Positions 33,496 to 44,313 of a stretch of DNA of 64,000 nt are shown piece after piece. The stretch is from Glycomyces terrestris. Its GTDB lineage: Bacteria; Actinomycetota; Actinomycetes; Mycobacteriales; Micromonosporaceae. The DNA lies in contig NZ_RSEB01000003.1 in the NCBI RefSeq assembly GCF_003933745.1, forward strand, positions 310,001 to 374,000. Direction: 5' to 3'. The translations under genes and the position numbers were made by a program. The notes below the pieces were generated by a model. The model ran no database searches. It was not told the DNA's origin and saw only the letters and a program-made list of their open reading frames with translations. Position 1 is the stretch's first letter, and every line of letters starts with the position of its first letter.

Positions 33496-36108
33496 TTACG
33501 CGCCGCCCTCGCCGGCCATGCCGCCGCGCGGGCCCGCTCCCGGGCTCTTGGGCGGCATGGTGCCGGTCCCGGCCCCCGGGCTCTTAGGGGCGCGCTCGCC
33601 GGCCAGTTCGGCCGGGGGCGTGTCCGGGATGCCCGCGGGCTTGTCGGCGCCGCGGAACGTGAGGTTCGTCTTCTCGATGTCCTTCGGGTCGCCGTCGACG
33701 TCGACGATGACGATCTGGCCGGGCACGAACTCGTTGAAGAGGATCTTCTCCGAGAGCGTGTCCTCGATCTCGCGCTGGATCGTGCGGCGCAGCGGCCGCG
33801 CGCCCAGGACGGGGTCGTAGCCCTTGTGCCCGAGGTACAGCTTCGCGTTGTCGGTCAGCTCCAGGGCCATGTCGCGGTTGGCGAGCTGGTCCTCGATGCG
33901 CTTGACCATGAGGTCGACGATCGCGACGATCGCCTCCTGCGTGTGCTTCGGGAACACGATCGTGTCGTCGATGCGGTTCAGGAACTCGGGGCGGAAGTGG
34001 TTCTTCAGCTCCTCGTTGACCTTCTCCTTCATGCGCTCGTAGTCGCCGGTCTCGGACGAGTCGGCCTGGAAGCCCAGCGACACGGCCTTGCCGACGTCCC
34101 TCGTGCCGAGGTTCGTGGTCAGGATCAGCACCGTGTTCTTGAAGTCGACGATGCGGCCCTGGCCGTCGGTCAGGCGGCCGTCCTCCAGGATCTGGAGGAG
34201 CGTGTTGAACACGTCCGGGTGGGCCTTCTCGATCTCGTCGAACAGGACCACGGAGAACGGCTTGCGGCGGACCTTCTCGGTGAGCTGCCCGCCCTCGTCG
34301 TAGCCGACGTAGCCGGGAGGCGCGCCGACGAGGCGCGACACCGTGTACCGGTCGTGGAACTCGGACATGTCGAGCTGGATGAGGGCGTCCTCGGAGCCGA
34401 ACAGGAACTCCGCGAGCGCCTTCGCCAGCTCGGTCTTGCCGACGCCCGAGGGGCCGGCGAAGATGAACGAGCCGGAGGGCCGCTTGGGGTCCTTGAGCCC
34501 GGCGCGGGTGCGGCGGATGGCCTTGGAGACGGCCTTGACGGCGTCCTCCTGCCCGATGATCCGCTTGTGGAGCTCCTCCTCCATCTTGAGCAGGCGGGAG
34601 GTCTCCTCCTCGGTCAGCTTGTAGACGGGGATGCCCGTCCAGTTCGCGAGGACCTCGGAGATCATCTCCTCGTCGACCTCGGTGACCTGGTCGAGGTCGC
34701 CGGCCTTCCACTCCTGCTCGCGCTTGGCGCGCTTCTCGTGCAGGCGCTTCTCGGTGTCGCGCAGGCGCGCGGCGGCCTCGAAGTCCTGCGCGTCGATCGC
34801 GGACTCCTTCTGGCGGCGGGTCTCGGCGATCTCCTCGTCGATCTCGCGCAGGTCCGGCGGTGCGGTCATCCGGCGGATTCGCATGCGCGCGCCCGCCTCG
34901 TCGATGAGGTCGATCGCCTTGTCCGGCAGGAACCGGTCGGAGATGTAGCGGTCGGCGAGCGTCGCGGCCTGCACCAGGGCGCCGTCCGTGATGGAGACGC
35001 GGTGGTGGGCCTCGTAGCGGTCGCGCAGGCCCTTGAGGATCTCGATGGTGTGCGCCAGGGACGGCTCGGCCACCTGGATCGGCTGGAAGCGGCGCTCCAG
35101 GGCGGCGTCCTTCTCGAGGTACTTGCGGTACTCGTCGAGGGTGGTCGCGCCGATGGTCTGGAGCTCGCCGCGGGCGAGCATCGGCTTCAGGATCGAGGCC
35201 GCGTCGATCGCGCCCTCGGCCGCGCCCGCGCCGACGAGGGTGTGGATCTCGTCGATGAACAGGATGATGTCGCCGCGGGTCTTGATCTCCTTGAGGACCT
35301 TCTTCAGGCGCTCCTCGAAGTCGCCGCGGTACCGCGACCCGGCGACGAGCGCGCCGAGGTCGAGCGTGTACAGCTGCTTGTCCTTGAGGGTCTCGGGGAC
35401 CTCGCCCTTGGTGATCGCCTGCGCGAGGCCCTCGACGGCGGCGGTCTTGCCGACGCCGGGCTCGCCGATGAGCACCGGGTTGTTCTTGGTGCGGCGCGAC
35501 AGGACCTGCATGACGCGCTCGATCTCGCGCTGGCGCCCGATGACGGGGTCCAGCTTGCCGTCGCGCGCGGCCTGGGTCAGGTTGCGGCCGAACTGGTCCA
35601 GCACGAGCGACCCGGACTGCTGGGCCTCCTGGGAGGTGCCGCCGGCGGTCGCGCCCGCGGGCTCCTTGCCCTGGTAGCCGGAGAGCAGCTGGAGGACTTG
35701 CTGGCGGACCCGGTTGAGGTCGGCGCCGAGCTTGATGAGGACCTGGGCGGCGACGCCCTCGCCCTCTCGGATGAGGCCGAGCAGGATGTGCTCGGTGCCG
35801 ATGTAGTTGTGGCCCAGCTGGAGCGCTTCGCGCAGGCTCAGCTCCAGGACCTTCTTCGCCCGGGGGGTGAAGGGAATGTGCCCGGAAGGGGCCTGCTGCC
35901 CCTGGCCGATGATCTCCTCGACCTGCTGGCGCACGCCTTCCAGGGAGATCCCCAGACTCTCCAGGGCCTTCGCCGCCACGCCCTCGCCCTCGTGGATGAG
36001 GCCGAGCAGGATGTGCTCCGTGCCGATGTAGTTGTGGTTGAGCATCCTGGCCTCTTCTTGAGCCAGGACGACCACGCGTCGGGCACGGTCCGTAAACCGT
36101 TCAAACAT
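33496..36108 (-). CDS. clpC: ATP-dependent Clp protease ATP-binding subunit ClpC
   Basis: 870 residues, full length. Two N-terminal Clp repeats ([20 protein letters not shown] and the [19 protein letters not shown] copies), AAA1 with GEPGVGKTA, a UVR-type middle segment near residues 430-465, and AAA2 with [16 protein letters not shown] and [12 protein letters not shown]. The C-terminus is Gly/Pro-rich. It unfolds proteins for ClpP1P2 in the cytoplasm. The ATG at 36108 starts the standard ClpC N-terminus. A ClgR-like site lies about 160 bp upstream. Confidence 0.97.
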   Translation of the reverse strand: MFERFTDRARRVVVLAQEEARMLNHNYIGTEHILLGLIHEGEGVAAKALESLGISLEGVRQQVEEIIGQGQQAPSGHIPFTPRAKKVLELSLREALQLGHNYIGTEHILLGLIREGEGVAAQVLIKLGADLNRVRQQVLQLLSGYQGKEPAGATAGGTSQEAQQSGSLVLDQFGRNLTQAARDGKLDPVIGRQREIERVMQVLSRRTKNNPVLIGEPGVGKTAAVEGLAQAITKGEVPETLKDKQLYTLDLGALVAGSRYRGDFEERLKKVLKEIKTRGDIILFIDEIHTLVGAGAAEGAIDAASILKPMLARGELQTIGATTLDEYRKYLEKDAALERRFQPIQVAEPSLAHTIEILKGLRDRYEAHHRVSITDGALVQAATLADRYISDRFLPDKAIDLIDEAGARMRIRRMTAPPDLREIDEEIAETRRQKESAIDAQDFEAAARLRDTEKRLHEKRAKREQEWKAGDLDQVTEVDEEMISEVLANWTGIPVYKLTEEETSRLLKMEEELHKRIIGQEDAVKAVSKAIRRTRAGLKDPKRPSGSFIFAGPSGVGKTELAKALAEFLFGSEDALIQLDMSEFHDRYTVSRLVGAPPGYVGYDEGGQLTEKVRRKPFSVVLFDEIEKAHPDVFNTLLQILEDGRLTDGQGRIVDFKNTVLILTTNLGTRDVGKAVSLGFQADSSETGDYERMKEKVNEELKNHFRPEFLNRIDDTIVFPKHTQEAIVAIVDLMVKRIEDQLANRDMALELTDNAKLYLGHKGYDPVLGARPLRRTIQREIEDTLSEKILFNEFVPGQIVIVDVDGDPKDIEKTNLTFRGADKPAGIPDTPPAELAGERAPKSPGAGTGTMPPKSPGAGPRGGMAGEGGA

Positions 36109-36264
36109 GCGCTTCTGCTCCTCGCGTCCGCCGCTACTTCGTCGTCGTTACTGGTCGTGGCTTGCAAAACCCTGTGGGTACACCTTATCCCCCGGGTCCG
36201 CGGACGGCGGGTGCCACGTGGGTGACAACAAGCGTGCACCCTCGGCCATTCCTGGTGATAACAG

Positions 36265-36281
36265 GTTCGCTCTGAGCGCAA
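36265..36281. promoter_or_regulatory. ClgR-like operator upstream of clpC
   Basis: GTTCGC-TCTGA-GCGCAA, an interrupted inverted repeat of the form bound by ClgR, the activator of clp genes in actinomycetes. The match is by memory of the motif (GTTCGC and GCG half-sites), so moderate. The rest of the 281-bp gap has the clpC leader. Confidence 0.45.
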
Positions 36282-36343
36282 TACCCGCGCCGCCCCGTTC
36301 CAATCGGCGGCGCGCCCGCGGGCGCTTCCCGGAAGCGCGGAAA

Positions 36344-36373
36344 CGCCCGCTCCCCGAGGACGGGGAGCGGGCG
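36344..36373 (-). terminator. Terminator of lsr2
   Basis: 13-bp perfect stem (36344-36356 with 36361-36373), loop AGGA, directly after the lsr2 stop on the minus strand. Confidence 0.75.
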
Positions 36374-36389
36374 GAGATCGGGCGCCGGA

Positions 36390-36749
36390 CTAGTTGTGCG
36401 CGGCGTTGTACTCCTCGACGATGGCCTGCGGAATGCGGCCGCGGGGCGACACGTTCTTGCCGGAGCGGGCGGCCCACTCGCGGATGGCCTTGTTCTGCTC
36501 GCGGTCCACGGACTGGCGGCGCGGGGCGGCCGCGGTGCCGCGGACGGGGCCGCGGGGGGTGCCGAGCGAGTACCGGCCCAAGCGGGTGCCCGCCTCCTGG
36601 AATTTCTCCAGGGCGTCGCGCAGTTCTTTGGCGTGCGCGGCGGAGAGGTCAATCTCGTAGGCCTGGCCGTCGATGGCGAATTTGACGGTCTCCTCAGCGG
36701 TGCTGCCGTCGATATCGTCGATCAGGATGACCTGTGTCTTCTTCGCCAT
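36390..36749 (-). CDS. lsr2: Lsr2 nucleoid-associated xenogeneic silencer
   Basis: 119 residues. The N-terminal dimerisation part starts [16 protein letters not shown], with the sheet [16 protein letters not shown]. The C-terminal DNA-binding domain has [20 protein letters not shown], whose RGR hook reads the AT-rich minor groove. It silences foreign, AT-rich DNA in actinomycetes, an H-NS analogue. The linker [15 protein letters not shown] is basic. Sits alone between clpC and lysS on the minus strand. Confidence 0.96.
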   Translation of the reverse strand: MAKKTQVILIDDIDGSTAEETVKFAIDGQAYEIDLSAAHAKELRDALEKFQEAGTRLGRYSLGTPRGPVRGTAAAPRRQSVDREQNKAIREWAARSGKNVSPRGRIPQAIVEEYNAAHN

Positions 36750-36938
36750 GGCATATTCCCCTCGGACCGGCCCAACAGTGCCTATTTGCGCTTCTTAGTG
36801 CCAGAGCATATACGAGTCCCTATGAGAAAGGAAAGAGGGTGGAGCGAAAGATCTGTGAATGGATCGCTACCGTCCAGCTCACGGGATGGCATTCGGTGCG
36901 CTCTGCGGTCTTGCGGAATGGCGCGGGGCGGGCGTGGA

Positions 36939-37008
36939 AAAGGGACCGCATCGGGTTAATCCGCGGTCGGCGCGAGTGGCGCCGGGCGGGTCCCGATGCG
37001 GTCCCTTT
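36939..37008 (-). terminator. Long terminator-like hairpin after lysS
   Basis: 17-bp perfect arms (36939-36955 and 36992-37008) enclosing a 36-nt GC-rich loop; on the minus strand the second arm is followed by TTTT. It begins 7 bp after the lysS stop codon. Confidence 0.8.
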
Positions 37009-37014
37009 GCTTTG

Positions 37015-38523
37015 CTATTCGGGTTTCACCAGCGGGAAGAGGATGGTCTCGCGGATGCCGAGTCCGGTGAGCGCCATAAGGAGCCGGTCGATTCCCATGC
37101 CCATGCCGCACAGCGGGGGCATGCCGTACTCCATCGCGCGCAGGAAGTCCTCGTCGACGCCCATGGCCTCGTCGTCGCCCTTCGCGGCCTGCCTGGCCTG
37201 GGCCTCCATGCGCTCGCGCTGGATCACCGGGTCGATGAGCTCGGAATAGCCGGTCGCGAGCTCGAAGCCGCGCACGTACAGGTCCCATTTCTCGGTCAGG
37301 CCCGCGGTGGTGCGGTGGCCGCGCACGAGCGGGGAGGTCTCCTCGGGGTAGTCGAGGACGAACGTCGGGGCGTGGAGGCCGTCGACGACGAGGTGCTCGA
37401 ACAATTCCTCGGCCAGTTTCCCGGGGCCCCACTTCGGGTCGACGCCGAGTTCGACTTTGTCCGCGTACGCGCGCAGCGTCTCGTAGGGCGTGTCGACGGT
37501 CACGGTTTCTCCGAGCGCTTCGGAAAGGGACCCGAAGAGGGTGATCTCGGCCCAGTCGCCGCCGAGGTCGTAGGTCGAGCCGTCGGCGAGTTCGACGATC
37601 TCGGAGCCGAACACCGAACGGGCCGCGCCTTGAATGAGCGACTTCGTGAGCGCCCCGATCGTGCGGTAGTCGCCGTACGAGCGATAGGCCTCGAGCATCG
37701 CGAACTCCGGCGAATGCGACGAGTCGGCGCCCTCGTTCCGGAAGTTGCGGTTGATCTCGAATACGCGGTCGATCCCGCCGACCACGCACCGTTTCAAATA
37801 GAGCTCCGGGGCGATGCGCAGGTACAGGTCGAGGTCGTACGCGTTCATGTGCGTCACGAACGGCCGCGCGGTGGCGCCGCCGGGCTGGACCTGCATCATC
37901 GGGGTCTCGACCTCGACGAAGCCCTCGCCGTCGAGCTGGTCGCGCAGCGACTTGACGACCTTGGCGCGGTTGCGCACGGTCGCGCGGGCCTCGGGCCGCA
38001 CGATGAGGTCGACGTAGCGCTGGCGGACCCGGGTCTCCTCGGCGAGCGCCTTGTGCGCCACCGGGAGCGGGCGCAGGGCCTTGCCGGTGATCTGGAAGGA
38101 GTCGGCCATGACCGACAGCTCGCCGCGCTTGGACGAGACGACCTCGCCGGTCACGCCGATGTGGTCGCCGATATCGGCCAGCCGCTTCCACTCGGCGAGG
38201 GCCTCCTCGCCGACCTTGCCCTGGGAGAGCATCACCTGGAACTCGGTGCCGTCGCCGTCGCGCAGGCGGGCGAAGGCGAGCTTCCCGGCCAGGCGCACGA
38301 AGATCACCCGTCCGGTGGTGGAGACGACGACGCCCGAGGACTCGCCGTCGGCCAGGTGCGCGAACTGCTCGCGCAGCTCGGCGAGCGTGTGGGTGCGCGG
38401 GTAGCCGAGCGCGTACGGCTCCTTGCCTTCCGCGAGGAGGGCGGCACGCTTCTCGCGCCGGATCTTCATCTGCTCGGGAAGGTCGTCGCCGGTCTCAGTG
38501 CTGTCTTGCTCGTGCTCGGTCAC
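37015..38523 (-). CDS. lysS: Lysyl-tRNA synthetase, class II
   Basis: 502 residues. N-terminal OB-fold anticodon domain ([25 protein letters not shown]), then class II catalytic core: motif 1 near [18 protein letters not shown], motif 2 [20 protein letters not shown], motif 3 [13 protein letters not shown]. Charges tRNA-Lys. Start GTG at 38523. Soluble, without the membrane domain of LysX. Confidence 0.97.
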   Translation of the reverse strand: MTEHEQDSTETGDDLPEQMKIRREKRAALLAEGKEPYALGYPRTHTLAELREQFAHLADGESSGVVVSTTGRVIFVRLAGKLAFARLRDGDGTEFQVMLSQGKVGEEALAEWKRLADIGDHIGVTGEVVSSKRGELSVMADSFQITGKALRPLPVAHKALAEETRVRQRYVDLIVRPEARATVRNRAKVVKSLRDQLDGEGFVEVETPMMQVQPGGATARPFVTHMNAYDLDLYLRIAPELYLKRCVVGGIDRVFEINRNFRNEGADSSHSPEFAMLEAYRSYGDYRTIGALTKSLIQGAARSVFGSEIVELADGSTYDLGGDWAEITLFGSLSEALGETVTVDTPYETLRAYADKVELGVDPKWGPGKLAEELFEHLVVDGLHAPTFVLDYPEETSPLVRGHRTTAGLTEKWDLYVRGFELATGYSELIDPVIQRERMEAQARQAAKGDDEAMGVDEDFLRAMEYGMPPLCGMGMGIDRLLMALTGLGIRETILFPLVKPE

Positions 38524-38618
38524 GTCTTACAGGGTAAACGCCGCGTCCGGCGGCGGTCGTGCGAGTTTCGCCCCCGCGAGCGCAGGTCACAGCGCCCGCG
38601 GCCGGGGGCGGTGCGCGG

Positions 38619-39425
38619 CTACTCGGTGACGGCCGGGAAGTCGATGGCGAAGGCGGGGTAGCCGACGACGCGGTCGGGGGTCCCGGCGGTGTCGGCGGAG
38701 GTCGCGCGCGCGAGTTCGCGGGGGCGGCGGCCGGTCGCGTCGGCCCAGGCGACGGTGCCGCGCAGGGCGAAGACGCCGCAGGCGTGCTGCGGGGCGATCT
38801 CGCGGGGGCGCAGGCTCTTGATCGCCTCGGCGGTGGCGGCGTCGATGCGTTCGGCGGTGGCCTGGTCGTGGTAGTGCGACAGGTCGGTGGAGCAGAGGAG
38901 GACCGAGTCCTCGCCGGCCTCCTCGATGAGGGCCGCGATGACGCGCGCGGTGTCCGGGGTCTGGCTCATGCCGCAGGCGACGGGCGTGACCTCGATGTCG
39001 TCGCCGAGGGCGACCTGGAGGAACGGCAGCTGGACCTCGAGGGAGTGCTCGGCCTCGTGCGGGAGGCGGGAGGAGCCGACGACGTGCGTGGCGGCGGCGC
39101 GGACCTGCCCGAGCGGGGTCTCCCAGCCGGTGTAGGGCGCCGCGGCGTGGCCGCGGAGCGGGTAGTGGTGGGAGGGCCCGACGAGGACGACGCGCCTGAC
39201 GCGGCCGCGGTGGGCGGCGAGGCGCGCGTACACCTGGGCCGCCACGGGCCCGGAGTAGCGGTATCCGGCGTGGGGCACGATGTAGGCTGCCGCGAGCGGT
39301 TCGTTCACGGGGCCGGCCTCGTCGATGAGGCGCTGGACGTCGCGGCGCAGCCGGCCGGGGTCGGCCGGGTAGAAGCGGCCGGCGACGGCCGGGGGCCGCA
39401 CGGTTTCGGATTTCGTCGAAGGCAT
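38619..39425 (-). CDS. amrB: AmmeMemoRadiSam system protein B (Memo family)
   Basis: 268 residues. A Memo-like fold related to extradiol dioxygenases: RPPAVAGRFYPADPGRLRRD at the N-terminus, YIVPHAGYRYSGPVAAQVY and VLVGPSHHYPLRG with putative metal-ligand histidines, and LLCSTDLSHYHD with another. Family members occur with a radical SAM enzyme and an AMMECR1 protein; the chemistry is unknown. The radical SAM partner is the next gene upstream (34-bp gap); AMMECR1 is absent from the window. Confidence 0.88.
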   Translation of the reverse strand: MPSTKSETVRPPAVAGRFYPADPGRLRRDVQRLIDEAGPVNEPLAAAYIVPHAGYRYSGPVAAQVYARLAAHRGRVRRVVLVGPSHHYPLRGHAAAPYTGWETPLGQVRAAATHVVGSSRLPHEAEHSLEVQLPFLQVALGDDIEVTPVACGMSQTPDTARVIAALIEEAGEDSVLLCSTDLSHYHDQATAERIDAATAEAIKSLRPREIAPQHACGVFALRGTVAWADATGRRPRELARATSADTAGTPDRVVGYPAFAIDFPAVTE

Positions 39426-39459
39426 CGCAGGTCTTCCGGTGGTGGGTTCGCGTGGTGGG

Positions 39460-40593
39460 TTATGGCTGACTTACTGACGGTGCGGCGATGCGGATCGGTT
39501 GCCGCCTGGGACCCCAGTCTCCCGCCGGTCCCTCGAAAACTCCGGGAACGCGCGCCCCGCAACGTCCGCACTGTCCGCTATCCGACACTGCATATCGGTC
39601 AATGCGGTACCAATCACGCACGATGAGGGCTTCGCCACAGTCGGCGCAGCTGGTCGTCTGGCCGTCCGGGTCGTGCACGTTCCCCGTGTACACGTACTTC
39701 AGGCCCGCGTCGAGCGCGATCCGGCGCGCGCGCCGGAGGGTGGACGGGGGCGTGGGCGGCACGTCCCGCATCTTGAAGTCCGGGTGGAAGGCCGTGAAGT
39801 GCAGCGGCACTTCGGGGCCCAGGTGCGCCGCGATCCACTCGGCCTCGGCCGCGATCTCCGCGTCCGAGTCGTTGTGGCCCGGGATCAGGAGCGTCGTGAT
39901 CTCGGTCCACACGTCGGTCTCGTGCACCAGGTATTCGAGTGTGTCGAGGACCGTCCTCAGTGAAGCGAAGGCGATCTTCTCGTAGAACTCCTCGGTGAAC
40001 GCCTTCAGGTCGATGTTCGCGGCGTCCATATGGGAGTACAGCTCCCGGCGGGCCGGGGCGGTGATGTACCCGGCCGACACCGCGACCGCCTTCAGGCCCG
40101 CCTCGCGGGCGGCGTCGGCGCAGTCGGCCGCGTACTCCAGGAACACCGTCGGGTCATTGTAGGTGAACGCGATCGACTTGCAGCCCAGGCGCTTCGCGGT
40201 GGCGGCGAGCGTCACGGCATCCGCTTGCGAGGAGAGGGTGTCGATCTCACGCGACTTGGAGATGTCCCAGTTCTGGCAGAACCGGCACGCGAGGTTGCAC
40301 CCGGCGGTGCCGAAGGAGAGCACGGGCGTGCCGGGCAGGAAGTGGTTGAGCGGCTTCTTCTCGACCGGGTCGACGCAGAACCCGGAGGAGCGGCCGTACG
40401 AGGTGAGGACGATCTGGTCGCCGTGGCGGGCCCGCACGAAGCACAGGCCGCGCTGGCCCTCGCGCAGGCGGCAGGCCCGCGGGCAGACCGTGCACTCGAT
40501 GCGGCCGTCGTCGAGGGCGCGGTGGAACCGGGTACCGACCGTGAACTCGTCGGCGCCTTCCACTCGCGGCCTACTGGGGGTGAGGGCGGCCAT
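39460..40593 (-). CDS. amrS: AmmeMemoRadiSam system radical SAM enzyme
   Basis: 377 residues. The radical SAM cluster motif is CRFCQNW (CxxxCxxC form, near residues 99-106, with CNLACRFC), preceded by a four-Cys-like segment CTVCPRACRLREGQRGLC that could hold a second metal site. It has SAM-binding AFTYNDPTVFLEYA and a C-terminal zinc-ribbon-like part (CADCGEALIV, CGRCGARVPG). Activating-enzyme-like radical chemistry on an unknown substrate. First gene of the pair with the Memo protein. Confidence 0.9.
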   Translation of the reverse strand: MAALTPSRPRVEGADEFTVGTRFHRALDDGRIECTVCPRACRLREGQRGLCFVRARHGDQIVLTSYGRSSGFCVDPVEKKPLNHFLPGTPVLSFGTAGCNLACRFCQNWDISKSREIDTLSSQADAVTLAATAKRLGCKSIAFTYNDPTVFLEYAADCADAAREAGLKAVAVSAGYITAPARRELYSHMDAANIDLKAFTEEFYEKIAFASLRTVLDTLEYLVHETDVWTEITTLLIPGHNDSDAEIAAEAEWIAAHLGPEVPLHFTAFHPDFKMRDVPPTPPSTLRRARRIALDAGLKYVYTGNVHDPDGQTTSCADCGEALIVRDWYRIDRYAVSDSGQCGRCGARVPGVFEGPAGDWGPRRQPIRIAAPSVSQP

Positions 40594-40643
40594 ACGACAA
40601 CGGTAGCTCTCGCTCAGTTGCCGCTGCGTTACGGGCAGAGAAA

Positions 40644-40670
40644 AGGGCCGCGCAGCCAGTGCGCGGCCCT
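40644..40670 (-). terminator. Rho-independent terminator after the MsiK-type gene
   Basis: AGGGCCGCGC/GCGCGGCCCT, a 10-bp stem with a 7-nt loop, followed by TTTTCTCT on the minus strand. Confidence 0.9.
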
Positions 40671-40695
40671 CCGTTCGTCCGGTTCGGGTGGGCGC

Positions 40696-41790
<1,095 letters not shown>

Positions 41791-41802
41791 GATGTTCCCT
41801 TT

Positions 41803-41826
41803 CACTGGCAGGCACGTGCCAGACGA
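41803..41826 (-). promoter_or_regulatory. Hairpin in leader of the MsiK-type gene
   Basis: CTGGCA-loop-TGCCAG immediately upstream of the ribosome-binding site, with an inner GGCACGTGCC palindrome. Actinomycete msiK leaders are known to carry a conserved RNA motif near the start codon; I cannot verify the full consensus here. Confidence 0.4.
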
Positions 41827-42006
41827 TCCGTGGTAAAAGGCGGTTGTCAGCGCCTGCCCGGGAATCACCATGGTGTCCCCGCGCTGGGACGCGCGCAGCG
41901 CGGTGCGAGCACCGCGGAGCGTGGTGTGAGCCTAACCTCGCGGGGAAGCCTTTGCCAAGTCGGCCCCGAACGTTTGTCCGGATTATCAGGGGCCTTTACC
42001 GAACCG

Positions 42007-42753
42007 TTACTCGACCCGCAGGGCCTGGAGCAGGCGCTCGTCGCCGACGACGTCGCAGATCCCGAACGGCAGCCGGCCCCACAGCGCCAGCGCGATGTCG
42101 GAGGCCGAGCCGGCCGCGCGGGCCTGGAGCTCGGTGCGGGCGTCGGGCTGGTCGAGGAGCGCGACCCGGCCTTCGCGCAGGCGCACGAACCAGGTGGCGT
42201 CGGCGTCCTGGGCGAACAGCTGGACGAGGCCGTTCGCGTGCGGGTGGGCGCCGCGGCGGGCCCCGGAGGGGATGAACGCCTCGAAGGCCTCGGTGACGGC
42301 CTCGGCGGCGAGGGCGGCGGGGACGGGCGCGGTGGCGCCGACGGCCATCTGGAGGTCCCAGCGGGCGAGCCCGGTGGCGACGGCGACGCGGCGGTGCCAG
42401 AACTCGGCGCGCCACTCCACAGGGGCCCAGGTCCAGGCGGGGGACTCGGGGCCGCGGGCCTCGACGGCGTCGAGGACGGCGGCGAGGGCCTGGTCGTAGG
42501 CGTCGAGGACGGCCTGGCCGGCGGCGGCGGGCGGGGGCGGCTGGGGGACGTCGCGGTCTTCGGCGGGGGCGGCGAAGAGGGCGTCGACGGTCCAGCGGTA
42601 GAGGCGGGCGAGTTCGAGGAGGATGCCGGCGACGGTGGTGTCGGGCCGGGAGGGGGCGACGCGGTCGAGCACGCCGGGCTCGCAGACCGAGCGCAGGCCC
42701 GCGGCCTCCGTCTTCAGTTCGGTGAGGTAGTCGGTGATGCGCAGCTTAGCCAT
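42007..42753 (-). CDS. MDMPI-like (mycothiol-dependent isomerase fold) protein lacking metal ligands
   Basis: 248 residues. An N-terminal DinB-like four-helix part and the C-terminal MDMPI_C-like domain (GLVQLFAQDADATWFVRL, LALWGRLPFG) match the maleylpyruvate isomerase family. The zinc site of the family, in HLxxxHRW and HExxxHRWD, reads ELARLYRW and VATGLARWD, so the Glu and His ligands are gone. It may bind a thiol or act in regulation rather than catalyse. Divergent from murB, 47 bp between starts. Confidence 0.75.
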   Translation of the reverse strand: MAKLRITDYLTELKTEAAGLRSVCEPGVLDRVAPSRPDTTVAGILLELARLYRWTVDALFAAPAEDRDVPQPPPPAAAGQAVLDAYDQALAAVLDAVEARGPESPAWTWAPVEWRAEFWHRRVAVATGLARWDLQMAVGATAPVPAALAAEAVTEAFEAFIPSGARRGAHPHANGLVQLFAQDADATWFVRLREGRVALLDQPDARTELQARAAGSASDIALALWGRLPFGICDVVGDERLLQALRVE

Positions 42754-42800
42754 GGTGACCGCCGTTCCTCGTAGCCTGCGAAAAGTTTAGGCTTCCGGAT

Positions 42801-44006
42801 GTGACACACGCCAGTCCATCGCCCAGCGGGAACGACCGGAACACGCTCAGCGCGTACACGACGCTGCGCCTGGGCGGGCCCGCGCGGGAGCTCGTCGAGG
42901 TCGGGTCGTCCGAGGAGGCGGTGGAGGTCCTGCGCGCGGCGCAGGGGCCGACGCTGGTGCTCGCGGGCGGGAGCAACGTCGTGATCGGCGACGGGGGCTT
43001 CGACGGCACGGTCGTGGTGCTGCGGGGCGGCGGCATCGAAGTGGTCGACCGCAAGAAGCGCGTCCGAGTCCAGGCCGGCCAGAACTGGGACGAGTTCGTC
43101 GCCTGGACCGTCGAGCACGAGCGCGCGGGAGTGGAGTGCCTCAGCGGTATCCCTGGTTCCGTCGGCGCGACCCCGATCCAGAACGTCGGCGCCTACGGCC
43201 AGGAGGTCGCCCAGACGATCGAATCGGTCCGGGTATGGGACCGCCAGACGAACGAGATCCGCGACTGGACCCCCGAGGAATGCCGTTTCGGGTACCGCCA
43301 GAGCGCCTTCAAGCACAATGACCGCTACTTCGTGATGAGCGTCGACTTCTTGCTCAGAGAGATGGGCCCGCTTTCGAAGCCGATCGCCTACGCCGAGCTC
43401 GCGAAACGCTTGAACGCCAACGTCGGTACGAGCGCCCTGCTGACGGAAGTCCGCGAAGCGGTGATCGAACTGCGCCGGAGCAAAGGCATGGTCCTCGACG
43501 AGGCCGACCACGACTCATGGAGCGCGGGTTCGTTCTTCACGAACCCGGTCATGGGCGCCCATGTCTTTCACGAACTCACTGAGAAGGCCGGTGGTGAACC
43601 CCCGCACTGGGGGACTTCCGACGGCCAGGTGAAGGTCTCCGCGGCGTGGCTGATCGGCGCGGCGGGCTTCGAGAAGGGCTACCGGAGGGGAAACGTCAGC
43701 CTCTCGACGAAGCACACCCTGGCCCTGACCAACCGCGGCGGCGCCACGGCGGCCGAACTCCTCGCCCTCGCCGCCGAAGTCGCCGACAAGGTGGAGCACG
43801 ACTTCGGCATCCGCCTCCACCCCGAACCGGTGATGGTCAACGCCGCCCTCGAACCGGAGGTCAGAGCTGAACGCTTGGCCAAGCGAGCCGGTCTCACGAC
43901 CGACGAAATTCTCGCGGCGACCCAGGAAGCCCGCGAGGAGCACATGCGCTCAATCCAGGAAACCCTCGGCGCCCAAGAAGATCGTCTTCGCGAGGACAAC
44001 AACTAG
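42801..44006 (+). CDS. murB: UDP-N-acetylenolpyruvoylglucosamine reductase
   Basis: 401 residues. Flavoenzyme that reduces UDP-GlcNAc-enolpyruvate to UDP-MurNAc. FAD_binding_4 core with TTLRLGGPAREL and VLAGGSNVVIGD, SGIPGSVGATPIQNVGAYGQEV, and catalytic-domain marks FGYRQSAFK and WSAGSFFTNP. Ends with LHPEPVMVNAALEPEV plus a charged helical tail of about 50 residues (RAERLAKRAGLTTDEIL and onward) beyond most MurB proteins. Start GTG at 42801. Confidence 0.93.
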   Translation: MTHASPSPSGNDRNTLSAYTTLRLGGPARELVEVGSSEEAVEVLRAAQGPTLVLAGGSNVVIGDGGFDGTVVVLRGGGIEVVDRKKRVRVQAGQNWDEFVAWTVEHERAGVECLSGIPGSVGATPIQNVGAYGQEVAQTIESVRVWDRQTNEIRDWTPEECRFGYRQSAFKHNDRYFVMSVDFLLREMGPLSKPIAYAELAKRLNANVGTSALLTEVREAVIELRRSKGMVLDEADHDSWSAGSFFTNPVMGAHVFHELTEKAGGEPPHWGTSDGQVKVSAAWLIGAAGFEKGYRRGNVSLSTKHTLALTNRGGATAAELLALAAEVADKVEHDFGIRLHPEPVMVNAALEPEVRAERLAKRAGLTTDEILAATQEAREEHMRSIQETLGAQEDRLREDNN

Positions 44007-44103
44007 GCCGTTCGGGTGCGCGGCAGACGCGCCGTGCACTCTGGGCGCCCTACAGGCGGCCAGATCGGATATACTCGATGAGATAGATATCCGGGAGGTG
44101 ACC

Positions 44104-44313
44104 ATGACCAAGACCCTGATCGACATTGACGACGAGCTTCTCGCCCGAGTCATGACGGCGACCCATTCCACGACGAAGAAGGAAGCCGTCAACAAGGCCC
44201 TCGCGCTAAGCCTCGAATCTGACTCCGTAAAGCGGATGGAGGCCCTCAGGCGGATGCAGAGACGAGCCCAGGAAGGCTTGTTGGACTTCGACGCCCTGGA
44301 TGACGACGAGTGA
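44104..44313 (+). CDS. vapB: VapB-type antitoxin
   Basis: 69 residues, ribbon-helix-helix antitoxin of the VapB/DUF2191 type: TLIDIDDELLARVM and TTKKEAVNKALALSL, then an acidic C-terminal toxin-binding tail (FDALDDDE). ATG at 44104 after GGGAGGTGA. Overlaps vapC by 4 bp (GTGA), giving translational coupling. Base composition is clearly less GC-rich than the neighbours, which suggests later acquisition. Confidence 0.88.
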   Translation: MTKTLIDIDDELLARVMTATHSTTKKEAVNKALALSLESDSVKRMEALRRMQRRAQEGLLDFDALDDDE

